Positions 1-5,872 are shown, numbered from the stretch's first letter. The stretch is DNA of 11,781 nt from DAIQON01 sp036787835 (GCA_036787835.1 DAIQON010000022.1:1-11781); one strand, 5' to 3'. Program-made: numbers and translations. Notes: generated by a model from the letters alone, not told the origin.

Positions 1-89
1 GCTATAGCTGCTACAACTAGTACTATTAGTATTGTTTCTATATGGCCAAAGCCATGAGAGTCTTTCTTCAGACTTTTTAATATATTCAT
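1..89 (-). CDS. Type IV pilin-like protein, 5' part only (runs off the left edge)
   Basis: The ATG is at 89-87 on the minus strand and only the first 29 codons are in the window. The translation starts MNILKSLKKDSHGFGHIETI and continues into a hydrophobic stretch. G13-F14 with Glu at +5 of the predicted mature form is the classic prepilin peptidase site, followed by the pilin N-terminal helix. A good Shine-Dalgarno (TAGGAG, plus coordinates 99-104) sits 9 nt before the ATG. The gene starts 31 bp after the stop of the upstream pilin gene, so the two are probably co-transcribed. The first 55 bp of the window are identical to 523-577 in the neighbouring pilin gene, so this is a recent tandem duplicate or has been gene-converted. 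The C-terminal domain is not visible. Confidence 0.85.
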   Translation of the reverse strand, partial: MNILKSLKKDSHGFGHIETILIVLVVAAI

Positions 90-120
90 ATTCTTTTTCT
101 CCTAGGTTTTTATTATAAAG

Positions 121-612
121 TTAACAATTTGCCCATCCAGCGATGTTTGCTTGGATAAAATTACTTCCTGTTGCTGACTGAATATTAATGCGTAGATTAT
201 AAAACGAATATGCATTAAATGTTACAGTTTGTACAGCTATAGTCCCGCCGTAATACGCATTACTCCAGCCCGCATCGGCTAATGTAGGCGAATTTGAACC
301 AAGTCCAGTAACATGAGTGTTGTACCAATATGCTGGCGTGGATGCTGTCTTAACGTACGCAACTTTTATCTGTTCCAAACTACCCCACTGAGCTTTACAT
401 CCATATGCTAAAACATTACCTCCGTATTGTAATGGCGTAGGGTTCCCGTATATATACGTCCACCCACCTGCATGAGCAGTCGTATGCTTCTTCTGATGTT
501 GGTATACAAAGAATCCACTAGCTGCTATAGCTGCTACAACTAGTACTATTAGTATTGTTTCTATATGGCCAAAGCCATTACTATCTCTTCTTAGTTTTTT
601 TAGTATATTCAT
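121..612 (-). CDS. Type IV pilin-like protein (class III-type prepilin signal), 163 aa
   Basis: This is a small secreted or surface pilin-like protein. Residues 1-13 are a short basic leader ending in Gly. The predicted cleavage is G13/F14, with E18 at mature +5, and a hydrophobic helix spans about 19-37 (ILIVLVVAAIAASGFFVYQ). The rest is a small polar domain rich in Gly, Tyr, Trp and Asn (GGWTY at 49-53, KAQWGSLEQ at 73-81). It has two cysteines, C72 and the last residue C163. The paralogue at 3621-4121 has the same pair (C73 and C166), so a disulfide closing the whole head domain is likely. The 5' leader is long and AT-rich, with only a weak purine-rich ribosome site. In Saccharibacteria such pilins are thought to act in attachment to host bacteria or in twitching; that role is inferred here. 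No pilus assembly genes are in the window. Confidence 0.88.
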   Translation of the reverse strand: MNILKKLRRDSNGFGHIETILIVLVVAAIAASGFFVYQHQKKHTTAHAGGWTYIYGNPTPLQYGGNVLAYGCKAQWGSLEQIKVAYVKTASTPAYWYNTHVTGLGSNSPTLADAGWSNAYYGGTIAVQTVTFNAYSFYNLRINIQSATGSNFIQANIAGWANC

Positions 613-685
613 AATTCTTTTCTTTTTGTTTTTATGTATTTTGATATTTAATCTAGATATTTTATATTTTTATATATAAGTTAAA

Positions 686-760
686 GATAACTTAAGCGTT
701 ATATAAATAGCAAGCAGTTATGCACAGGTTATAGATTGGGGTGTAAACAGACCCATTTGG
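686..760 (-). promoter_or_regulatory. Conserved upstream block of the pilin operon plus an inverted short motif
   Basis: This lies in the 376-bp gap between the pilin and the next plus-strand gene. Reading the minus strand, 686-728 closely matches 4155-4200 upstream of the other pilin, sharing TTGCTATTTATATAAC and CTTAAG, so it is the likely promoter. A TTGCTA -35 with a weak -10 17 nt later (TTATCT) is one reading; the TATATAAC inside the block is another. Beyond it, 740-760 reads on the minus strand as CCAAATGGG followed by GTTTACACC, which is an inverted version of the short motif at 3391-3409. GGTGTAAAC (740-748) and GTTTACACC (815-823, inside the next element) are perfect 9-bp inverted repeats. 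The rest of 613-685 is AT-rich leader with nothing else visible. Confidence 0.5.
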
Positions 761-790
761 TTGGCTTAAAAATAACTGTAGTCAAAGTGG

Positions 791-913
791 TTATGGTGCA
801 CCAGGTGGGTAAAAGTTTACACCTTATCTATGATGAGTTAGCAAGATGGAGGAACATTCTTGATGCTCTCTACAGAGAGTATTTATTATCTAAGTAAGAG
901 TTGGGAGTTACAC
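791..913 (+). repeat. Dispersed boundary element, copy 1, with intact 34-codon micro-ORF (793-897)
   Basis: The left core is TTATGGTGCAC. An ATG at 793 opens a frame encoding MVHQVGKSLHLI, then YDELARWRNIL, then a Tyr-rich tail ending LLSK and TAA at 895-897. After the stop comes the conserved non-coding right end GGGAGTTACAC (903-913). No Shine-Dalgarno is evident. This copy is the most divergent of the clear set in codons 12-25 (Y12, N20, D23, A24 and L25 where others have R/S/G, K, E, V and P), yet the frame is unbroken. It separates the minus-strand pilin unit from a plus-strand gene, so the gene after the element is transcribed away from it instead of converging on it. Confidence 0.85.
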
Positions 914-930
914 TAATCGTAAAACGATAA

Positions 931-966
931 TTGTAAGAATACCCTTTGCATTGTATACTATGCAAA
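931..966 (+). promoter_or_regulatory. Sigma70-type promoter with overlapping palindromic operator
   Basis: TTGTAA (931-936) and TATACT (954-959) are separated by exactly 17 bp, giving a start near 966. A perfect inverted repeat, TTTGCAT (945-951) and ATGCAAA (960-966), brackets the -10 box with an 8-bp centre. That is the geometry of a repressor operator. A second small inverted repeat, ATCGT-aaa-ACGAT, lies at 916-928 just upstream of the -35. No regulator gene is adjacent. The downstream ATG is at 989, with a weak GAGAG ribosome site at about 975-979. Confidence 0.65.
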
Positions 967-988
967 CTTAATAGAGAGATGGTTCTAT

Positions 989-1795
989 ATGGCTGTATCA
1001 TACGGTTGCGAGGATGTGGTTAAGGACTGGATTATCGAATCCTTTGCTATTAATGGTACAGCTTTGGCCGAATTAGGCTTCACTGCGGACCAACTTGAAA
1101 TAGATTTTCCATCCGTAGAAGGTGTGGCAGATTCTATTACACCTAGTGAAGCTGTTTTTATTGCCGAAAGACTTGAACAAAAAGTTGGCGATACGTTTGT
1201 TATGACTCCTATTGTTAGATGGGTTGGTTTAGTAGCAAGAAACGGTCTTGTGACTAGATTCGACGCCCAGCGGCCTAGAAACAGCAGGTCTTTCGTTCAA
1301 GCCAATCAATGGGGCAGACCTTCTGATAGAAGTTTGTTGCATGATAATGGTAGAGTGTGGCCATCGTTCCAAGTTGGTGTTCTACTTGCCGACACCCACC
1401 TAAGTCCAGAACCAGGCGATATAGACCAAGTGCCTATAGAGGCGGGTCTAGCCCTTACAAGTAACAATGTTGACAGTCAAAGGTCATTGTTCGAAGCAGA
1501 ACGTCAAAGTTTCGATAGCCAAGAATTGACTCTCGACTTAGCTACCATAGCACAGATTGTTGTCGTCAACGCTCAGCGTAGAATTGCTGGCCAAAAACTG
1601 TTAGATAGCCATGGAACTGCTACTAGATTTATTCAATACCCTGACCGGTCAAGCCCCATGGGTACTGGGCCATACTGTATTAACACTGCGTGTATTCGTG
1701 ATGATAGATTTTGGTTAGGAGGTTCGGTCGTTACGCAAGCTAGCCCTAATGAGGGTGTGCGGCGATCGCTTCGAATAAGCACAACGCCAAGATAG
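989..1795 (+). CDS. Unrecognised protein, 268 aa
   Basis: I do not recognise a family. The protein is predicted soluble, with no signal peptide or membrane segment. It is acidic in the first third and richer in Arg toward the C-terminus (ending VRRSLRISTTPR). The middle contains NQWGRPSDRSLLHDNGRVWPS (about 107-127), rich in Trp, Arg and Asp. Only three cysteines are seen (about residues 7, 230 and 235). The frame is supported by a well-spaced promoter at 931-959 and by its place as the sole gene of its unit between two boundary elements. It is one of only two plus-strand genes, and both come directly after a pilin unit. Start ATG 989 is preferred because the ATG at 979 is out of frame. Confidence 0.75.
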   Translation: MAVSYGCEDVVKDWIIESFAINGTALAELGFTADQLEIDFPSVEGVADSITPSEAVFIAERLEQKVGDTFVMTPIVRWVGLVARNGLVTRFDAQRPRNSRSFVQANQWGRPSDRSLLHDNGRVWPSFQVGVLLADTHLSPEPGDIDQVPIEAGLALTSNNVDSQRSLFEAERQSFDSQELTLDLATIAQIVVVNAQRRIAGQKLLDSHGTATRFIQYPDRSSPMGTGPYCINTACIRDDRFWLGGSVVTQASPNEGVRRSLRISTTPR

Positions 1796-1837
1796 ATTGA
1801 TAAGGTAAGTACACCCCGCAGAGAGCTAATCCTTAAC

Positions 1838-1981
1838 TAAAAAGACCTCATTTTACAGAGTTCATTAAGCTTATGCTTGGTACGCCTACTGGATTGTAGG
1901 TGTAACCATTTTGTCCCTGGTGTTTATCTACTATATTCTAGGCTTGAGAAATTCGAGCCTTCGTTCCATCAAGTCGCCTAG
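1838..1981 (+). repeat. Divergent boundary element: conserved left part, body replaced
   Basis: 1841-1881 aligns with the left flank of copy 6 (7873-7914): an A-run, a CCTC...TTTTACAGAG hairpin (decayed here), then TTAAGCTTATGCTTGGT, 17 bases identical. Beyond that point the sequence no longer matches the micro-ORF repeats. Even so, TTG-GTA at 1877-1882 opens a frame of 33 codons from GTA to TAG at 1979-1981. That is the same length as the micro-ORF in the clear copies, but with an unrelated translation. Its stop overlaps the vapC stop. It may be a strongly diverged element or a coincidence. An imperfect hairpin (AGGCTTGA 1940-1947 with TCGAGCCT 1953-1960, one wobble pair) lies just beyond the vapC 3' end, but no T-run follows it. 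Confidence 0.5.
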
Positions 1982-2361
1982 AGTGTCTTTACGTGATTAC
2001 CGCCACGATTTACTAATTCTTTATCAAATGTAATAAGTGTGTTGCCATAGACCTTCGCTTCTGTTGCTGCGTAACTATCCACTATAGATAAGCTACTATT
2101 AGCTCCATATAGATCAATGGATTGATCTAGGAAGTAATCATTGTATATAAGGTTAGGCAAGCTCAAGAAAGATTTCACTAGCTTAACTATGTCAGAACGA
2201 TTCATACCTATTACTCTCTCAAGCACGAAGACTATTTCTACGGCTACAACATCAGTGATATACGAAGTAGAACCGGTAATGACGGCTTTAGACTTAGCAC
2301 TTTGCTCAGGGATGTCATTTAGCAGATAGCGGAGCACAACATTTGTATCTAGGCTATTCAT
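1978..2361 (-). CDS. vapC: VapC-type PIN-domain ribonuclease toxin, 127 aa
   Basis: This is a PIN-domain endoribonuclease, the toxin of a type II toxin-antitoxin pair; the family cleaves RNA using Mg2+ held by acidic residues. The expected acids are present: D5 in SLDTNV, E42 in VAVEIVFVLE, D95 in SIVDSYAA and D113 in TFDKEL. Length is typical for VapC. The start overlaps the antitoxin stop by 8 nt (ATGAATAG), so translation is probably coupled. In large cassette arrays such as vibrio superintegrons, toxin-antitoxin pairs are thought to stabilise the array. The same role is possible here but not shown. Confidence 0.9.
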   Translation of the reverse strand: MNSLDTNVVLRYLLNDIPEQSAKSKAVITGSTSYITDVVAVEIVFVLERVIGMNRSDIVKLVKSFLSLPNLIYNDYFLDQSIDLYGANSSLSIVDSYAATEAKVYGNTLITFDKELVNRGGNHVKTL

Positions 2362-2623
2362 TGTAGTCGGCGACCCACGCTTTCGCCGTCGCTTCTTTTA
2401 ACGCTTGGCCCGTTAAGCCTTTTTTATGACTAGGGATTTTTTTAGTAATCTCGTCACGAAGCTTTTCAAAATCAGCCACTGTAGTGCCCCCACCAATAAC
2501 AACTTGATGATTCTCGTCTAAGGTAAGACTTACCTTCTGCCCTGGACTAAAACCAAGAGCTTTGCGTAATGGTGCAGCAATAGTTATAGTCCCCTTGCTG
2601 GTAATAGTAGATGTATATTTCAT
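2354..2623 (-). CDS. vapB: AbrB/MazE-like swapped-hairpin antitoxin, 89 aa
   Basis: This is the antitoxin partner of the PIN toxin. Residues about 3-45 form a SpoVT/AbrB DNA-binding fold (STITSKGTITIAAPLRKALG, then PGQKVSLTLDE). The tail, about 50-89, is helical and charged and would wrap the toxin. It is the first gene of the operon. Its -10 box ends only 7 nt before the ATG, so the mRNA should be leaderless or nearly so. A perfect 8-bp-arm palindrome overlaps the -10, as expected for autorepression by the antitoxin-toxin complex. Confidence 0.88.
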   Translation of the reverse strand: MKYTSTITSKGTITIAAPLRKALGFSPGQKVSLTLDENHQVVIGGGTTVADFEKLRDEITKKIPSHKKGLTGQALKEATAKAWVADYNE

Positions 2624-2627
2624 GTCT

Positions 2628-2659
2628 TACATTATACATAATGTATTACGTTCTGTCAA
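2628..2659 (-). promoter_or_regulatory. Consensus promoter of vapBC with palindromic operator
   Basis: On the minus strand TTGACA (plus 2654-2659), a 17-bp spacer and TATAAT (plus 2631-2636) match the sigma70 consensus exactly. The ATG follows 7 nt after the -10, which predicts a transcript starting at or next to the start codon. TACATTAT (2628-2635) and ATAATGTA (2638-2645) form a perfect palindrome with a 2-bp centre that covers the -10, a likely operator for the VapB antitoxin. Confidence 0.85.
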
Positions 2660-2679
2660 TTTCTTTCACTATATGCTCG

Positions 2680-2796
2680 ACGCAGCAAGTGGGTAAAAGT
2701 TTATGCCTTATTAGTGATGAGATGGTGCGTTGGAGGAAGATATTGGAAGTACCGTATAGAGAATATTTGCTAATAAAGTGAGGCGTGGGGTTACGC
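2680..2796 (+). repeat. Dispersed boundary element, copy 2, intact micro-ORF frame
   Basis: The left core is reduced to ACGCAGCAAGTGGG. The frame from codon 1 (2680) to TGA (2779-2781) reads QQVGKSLCLI, then SDEMVRWRKIL, then EVPYREYLLIK. The same frame extends upstream to an ATG at 2641, next to the vapB promoter. The right end GGGGTTACGC (2787-2796) touches the stop codon of the 2H phosphoesterase (2797-2799). This is the only copy with TGA as stop and with Cys at the usual His position. Confidence 0.82.
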
Positions 2797-3366
2797 TTAG
2801 CCAGTAAAAGTAAATCGCTTATATTCTTTGTCCTTGTTGGCAAGCATCCGAACTAAAGCAATGTGATTTATCGTAGATATTCCATCAAACACTTTGTTTT
2901 TTAGATAAGCTAGACCCTTCTCATAACCCTTCTCGTCAAGGTCTCTGAATGCAATGGTTACATGTGGAATATAGGGTGCTGGCATGTGATACCACTTTTG
3001 GTAGCTAGCAGTAATCTTAGCGACTTTTGCGACTAAGTAAACTACCTCTTCGTTAGCCTCTACATTGACCCAAAGAACATAAGGTGTAGAATACTCACCA
3101 TCTCCAATTGTTCTATCCTTCCTGCCTCCAAAACCTGTAACTTTTACTTTGAACTGTTCTGTAGTAGAGGCCAGATTATTTAGCAGATATGCGAATTGCT
3201 CTAGCTCAGTATGATCAGCGATAGAAATACCGTCACCTACACTGACATGTGGTTCCCAGGCAAGTAATGATGCCTTCGAGCCAGTAAGGTCGGCTATTGT
3301 CTGCTGTAGTTCCCTAACGCTCGATGTTGTGACTTCATCAAGATAGCTAACAATCGAGTATTTCAT
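2797..3366 (-). CDS. 2H phosphoesterase / 2'-5' RNA ligase-like protein, 189 aa
   Basis: It belongs to the 2H superfamily, whose members hydrolyse or form 2',3'-cyclic or 2'-5' phosphodiester bonds using two H-x-T/S motifs. Both motifs are visible: H40-V-S42 (EPHVSVGDG) and H135-V-T137 (PHVTIAFRD), about 95 residues apart, as in the family. It is cytoplasmic, with no signal. The substrate cannot be told from sequence; RNA processing or repair and nucleotide turnover are both possible. It is the single gene of its unit. The stop abuts the right end of element copy 2. No Shine-Dalgarno is seen before the ATG. Confidence 0.8.
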   Translation of the reverse strand: MKYSIVSYLDEVTTSSVRELQQTIADLTGSKASLLAWEPHVSVGDGISIADHTELEQFAYLLNNLASTTEQFKVKVTGFGGRKDRTIGDGEYSTPYVLWVNVEANEEVVYLVAKVAKITASYQKWYHMPAPYIPHVTIAFRDLDEKGYEKGLAYLKNKVFDGISTINHIALVRMLANKDKEYKRFTFTG

Positions 3367-3390
3367 ATAGTCATGATAACAAAGTATATG

Positions 3391-3409
3391 ACCAAATGGG
3401 ATTTACACC
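3391..3409 (+). repeat. Short motif CAAATGGGATTTACACC upstream of the 2H gene
   Basis: ACCAAATGGG plus ATTTACACC lies 25-43 bp upstream of the 2H start. Related sequences occur at 8867-8884 and 11037-11054 (same strand) and inverted at 740-760 and 4214-4233. Its second half resembles the right end of the boundary elements (GGGATTTACAC in copy 9). Confidence 0.45.
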
Positions 3410-3436
3410 CTTAAACAGTTAAGGCTATAAAATAAA

Positions 3437-3458
3437 AGACACGTACATTGACGTGTCT
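3437..3458 (-). terminator. Rho-independent terminator for the pilin transcript from 4121
   Basis: AGACACGT (3437-3444) and ACGTGTCT (3451-3458) form a perfect 8-bp stem with a 6-nt loop. On the minus strand it is followed by TTTTATTTTAT. It lies beyond element copy 3, so the pilin mRNA would include the antisense of that element. Confidence 0.8.
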
Positions 3459-3477
3459 AATCTGTTATTTCTAAATC

Positions 3478-3595
3478 ATGCAGCAGGTGGATAAAAGTTT
3501 ACACCTTACCGGGGATGAGATAGTTAGATGGAGGAAAATATTGAAGATTCAGTATCAAGACTACAAGCCCAGTAGGTAAGTCTTAGTTGTTATAT
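3478..3595 (+). repeat. Dispersed boundary element, copy 3, micro-ORF 3478-3579
   Basis: Codon 1 is ATG instead of GTG. The frame reads MQQVDKSLHLTGDEIVRWRK, then ILKIQYQDY, then KPSR and TAA. The core K-S-L-H-L, D-E, R-W-R-K-I-L and Y are kept, but the C-terminal LLSK is lost. The right end (TTAGTTGTTAT) is degenerate. The gap to the pilin stop (3621) is about 40 bp, larger than in other units. Confidence 0.78.
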
Positions 3596-3620
3596 TGGTT
3601 GTTTGATTTCTATTTAACGG

Positions 3621-4121
3621 TTAACACTGAGCAGTTACATTTGATAGAAGGTAATTGAAATTCGGCGTACTTTGCATATTAATGTATATATTAGGGTATT
3701 TATTTAAATTACTAGTATTAAAGTAGAGAGTTTGCACAGCAATAGTTCCAGCATAGTAACTATTACTCCACCCAGCATCAGCAATTTTTGAAGCTCCATT
3801 ATTCGTTGTTATGGTTACAGTAGAATCAAACCAGTAAGCTGGTACGTTAGCTGCTTTAGTATATGCTACTTTTACCTGTTCTAAGCTGCCCCATTGTGCT
3901 TTACATGCCCATATGTTAACGTTTCCTCCGTACTGGAGGTTCCCAGTATTTAGAATATAAGTCCACCCACCTGCATGGGTAGTAGTCTTCTTGCCTGTTT
4001 TACTATGGTTTTGGTAAACAAAGAACCCTACACCAGCAATTACCGCCACTACTAGGACTATTAGTATTGTTTCTATATGGCCAAAGCCTTTATTGTTTAG
4101 TTTTGATTTAAATAGTTTCAT
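3621..4121 (-). CDS. Type IV pilin-like protein, 166 aa, paralogue of 121-612
   Basis: The prepilin leader is 12 residues (MKLFKSKLNNKG), with cleavage at G12/F13 and E17 at mature +5. The N-terminal helix reads ILIVLVVAVIAGVGFFVYQ. The head domain aligns over its whole length with the 163-aa paralogue: GGWTYI, LQYGGNV, CKAQWGSLEQ, VAYTKAA, ADAGWSNSYYAGTIAVQT. The cysteine pair C73/C166 is conserved, with the second one again the last residue. The codons for the cleavage motif are nearly identical in nucleotides to the other two pilins, while the head domains have diverged. It is a single-gene unit with the same upstream block as the 612 pilin, ending at the terminator at 3437-3458. Confidence 0.88.
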   Translation of the reverse strand: MKLFKSKLNNKGFGHIETILIVLVVAVIAGVGFFVYQNHSKTGKKTTTHAGGWTYILNTGNLQYGGNVNIWACKAQWGSLEQVKVAYTKAANVPAYWFDSTVTITTNNGASKIADAGWSNSYYAGTIAVQTLYFNTSNLNKYPNIYINMQSTPNFNYLLSNVTAQC

Positions 4122-4154
4122 TATTATTCTCTTTTTTGTTTTATATATATGCTC

Positions 4155-4233
4155 GAATAATAGCTTAAGGGTTATATAAATAGCAAATAGTTATACACAA
4201 GTTACTGAGAGGTGTGTAAACTGGCCCTTTTGG
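4155..4233 (-). promoter_or_regulatory. Conserved upstream block of the third pilin
   Basis: On the minus strand this matches the block at 686-760. It shares ATAACTRYTTGCTATTT followed by ATATAAC and CTTAAG, then an inverted CAAATGGG/GTTTACAC-like motif (4214-4233, here CCAAAAGGGCC and GTTTACAC). The similarity continues through element copy 4, so the pilin promoter and boundary element were copied together. GTGTAAAC (4214-4221) is an 8-bp inverted repeat of GTTTACAC (4288-4295) inside the element, the same arrangement as at copy 1. Nothing else is visible in 4122-4262. Confidence 0.5.
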
Positions 4234-4262
4234 TAAGCGTTAAATTAACAGTGGTCAAAATG

Positions 4263-4386
4263 CTTATGGTGCAGTCGGCGGGTAAAAGTTTACACTTTAC
4301 TAGAGATGAGATAGTTAGGTGGAGGAAGATATTGGAATAGCCATATCAGGTCTACACATTATCTAAGTAAGAGCTGGGGTTTACAC
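4263..4386 (+). repeat. Dispersed boundary element, copy 4, micro-ORF broken by TAG
   Basis: ATG at 4266 opens MVQSAGKSLHF, then TRDEIVRWRKILE, then an in-frame TAG (4338-4340) where copies 5 and 8 have GTG. After it the frame continues PYQVYTLSK to TAA at 4368-4370. There are no indels. The right end GGGGTTTACAC (4376-4386) is intact. This is the only clear copy with a premature stop. It precedes the plus-strand desaturase. Confidence 0.82.
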
Positions 4387-4438
4387 TATAACTTACTTTG
4401 GTTTTAAATGTGAGGAGTTATTCTGGGTAGACTTTACT

Positions 4439-4466
4439 TTGTCATTAAATGCAGACACACTAGATA
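4439..4466 (+). promoter_or_regulatory. Possible promoter of the desaturase gene
   Basis: TTGTCA (4439-4444) and TAGATA (4461-4466) are 16 bp apart. A transcript from here would start near 4472, just before the ATG at 4482. The -10 is weak, so this is tentative. Confidence 0.35.
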
Positions 4467-4469
4467 CTA

Positions 4470-5420
4470 GTGAACAACAACATGCAAGTTATAGCAGAAG
4501 GTGCAACATATGCGTCCGCTATGATGATGGCTGAGGGTAACGTGATGTCCTCTTATCTACACCGGGCAAACACACACGGTAGCGTAGAGTTCAGCCCGCA
4601 GACACAGATGGCAGCTGAAGTTATAAACTGGCTACTTTCTGGGATGTCGACGCTAGAGTGGAAGGCAGTACACTTAACTCATCATGCGTTTCAGGATACT
4701 GAGCCGACAGAAGAACAATGGACGCTACTGCAATCCCAATATCCTGGTGCTCCAATAGAGGCTTTTCGTGATCCACACTCCCCAATTATAGAGGGGCATC
4801 TTAACATCCTCTTTAAGAACGGTACGCATTACTACCCAAGAGCTGCAAAAGCGATCGTACCCTACCTCAGAAAACTTGAGGCAGATGAAGTTCCTCGCGA
4901 ACTTTGGCCGCCACACTTAAGGAATATAGGCCTTAACGAAAGTAAGTTCGAGAAAACCATTGATAAAATCCCTCACGGACGCATGCTCGGTCTAGTCGCG
5001 GTCGGCGGAGCCATACTTGCTACACGAGGTCCTAAGGTTGCAGCCACTACTATGGCTAGCTATATCCCTGCGGTCTTAATGTTAGGTGGTGGTGTGAATA
5101 TGATGGGACACACCGGGCAAGTTGAGAACGAGATTGAACGGCTTAGGGTTATCTTTGGCAAACAAGCGGCCATACCAGATGCAGACGGCTCGTATGCTTC
5201 CAATTTCTTCAAATGGCTGGCATTCTTTACTGCTGGAGAGGCAAATCATGGAGACCACCACCGAGATCCGGGCAATCCATTTTTAACTAGTGAAAACAAC
5301 CCTCTTCGTGATCCATCCAGTGCAATTCTAAAAGAACTCGCAAAACATAGCTTAAATGGCGAGGCGCTAGTGTTCTTCCCTGGTAAAAGCCAAGATAGCT
5401 CTAATCAAATAGTCTCCTAG
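4470..5420 (+). CDS. Delta-9-type acyl (fatty acid) desaturase, 316 aa
   Basis: This is a membrane di-iron desaturase of the stearoyl-CoA/acyl-lipid delta-9 type, which introduces a double bond into a fatty acyl chain. The three His boxes are present: H31-R-x-x-T-H36, H68-L-T-H71-H72, and G-E257-A-N-H260-G-D-H263-H264, the last corresponding to the usual GExWHNNHH. D101-P-H103 and H214 (NMMGHTG) also fit. A hydrophobic region lies at about 173-208. The first His box comes after only about 30 residues, so the usual N-terminal membrane span is short or missing. An in-frame TAG at 4461 rules out a longer start. GTG 4470 is assumed, but ATG 4482 is equally possible. Saccharibacteria generally lack fatty acid synthesis, so host-derived lipids are a plausible substrate (inference). 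Confidence 0.82.
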   Translation: MNNNMQVIAEGATYASAMMMAEGNVMSSYLHRANTHGSVEFSPQTQMAAEVINWLLSGMSTLEWKAVHLTHHAFQDTEPTEEQWTLLQSQYPGAPIEAFRDPHSPIIEGHLNILFKNGTHYYPRAAKAIVPYLRKLEADEVPRELWPPHLRNIGLNESKFEKTIDKIPHGRMLGLVAVGGAILATRGPKVAATTMASYIPAVLMLGGGVNMMGHTGQVENEIERLRVIFGKQAAIPDADGSYASNFFKWLAFFTAGEANHGDHHRDPGNPFLTSENNPLRDPSSAILKELAKHSLNGEALVFFPGKSQDSSNQIVS

Positions 5421-5438
5421 TCTTTACGGAGTCAAAAC

Positions 5439-5573
5439 GCTTATACTTGGTGCACGTTAGCTGACGTGTTCCGAATGGAATGTTACGCTGTTATTGTAGG
5501 ATTAGCCAAAGAAATTGAAATGGCTAAAAAATATTTAGGCGACAGTTTTACTAGTAGGTTAAGTGAAGTTAGC
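5439..5573 (+). repeat. Divergent boundary element: left core only
   Basis: GCTTATACTTGGTGCAC (5439-5455) matches the left core of the elements (GCTTATGCTTGGTGCAC) except for one base. The micro-ORF does not follow; in that frame a TGA comes after five codons. The distance from the core GTG to the stop of the minus-strand gene (5574) is about 124 bp, the same spacing as in the complete elements. GTTAGCT occurs as a direct repeat at 5456-5462 and 5568-5574, near both ends of this stretch. Two stem-loops are visible: CACGT/ACGTG (5453-5468) and TTAGCCA/TGGCTAA (5502-5527). Confidence 0.5.
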
Positions 5574-5582
5574 TTACTTTAG
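5475..5582 (+). CDS. Possible 35-aa micro-ORF in place of the usual element body
   Basis: ATG 5475 opens a short frame (MECYAVIVGLAKEIEMAKKY, then LGDSFTSRLSEVSLL) ending at TAG 5580-5582, inside the 3' end of the SHOCT gene. It has no clear ribosome site and no similarity I can see to the VGKSLHLI micro-ORF, apart from occupying the same slot and ending in a Leu-rich tail. It may be a chance frame or a gene fragment. Confidence 0.25.
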   Translation: MECYAVIVGLAKEIEMAKKYLGDSFTSRLSEVSLL

Positions 5583-5819
5583 GTCTTTTTTTAACTGTTC
5601 AAACTGTTCTTTCGTAATCCCACCCTTCGCATAACGTTCTTTTACTATATCCACTGGGTCTGACTTTTGAATATCACCTGCGTGATGGTGATGGTTGTGT
5701 TCTCTGTGTAAATGCATAACTACGACAGCTACAGCCACCAGGACTAAAAGCCAGAAGAACATCATAATAATGCCCCAACCCCAATCACTGCCATTCATCA
5801 TTGGACCATAGTGGTACAT
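5574..5819 (-). CDS. Small SHOCT-domain membrane protein with His cluster, 81 aa
   Basis: The N-terminus is rich in Met, Tyr and His (MYHYGPMM). One membrane helix follows at about 15-35, then a His-rich stretch (H36, H38, H41, H43-H46) and a C-terminal SHOCT domain at about 54-80 (DPVDIVKERYAKGGITKEQF, then EQLKK). SHOCT modules are short helical pairs often found at the C-terminus of small membrane proteins. The His cluster suggests metal binding. It is the second gene of a two-gene unit, 53 bp after the permease, and has a good ribosome site (AGGA, 6 nt before the ATG). Similar small SHOCT proteins often sit beside metal transporters, which fits this context. Confidence 0.8.
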   Translation of the reverse strand: MYHYGPMMNGSDWGWGIIMMFFWLLVLVAVAVVVMHLHREHNHHHHAGDIQKSDPVDIVKERYAKGGITKEQFEQLKKDLK

Positions 5820-5872
5820 AGCTTAATCCTTTCTACTATGTATAAGTATACTCTCAAGATACCAACTGACGT

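Noticed and set aside
2646..2843. Minus-strand 65-aa open frame
   Set aside because: It is the antisense of element copy 2 and overlaps the 3' end of the 2H gene; it has no ribosome site or family features.
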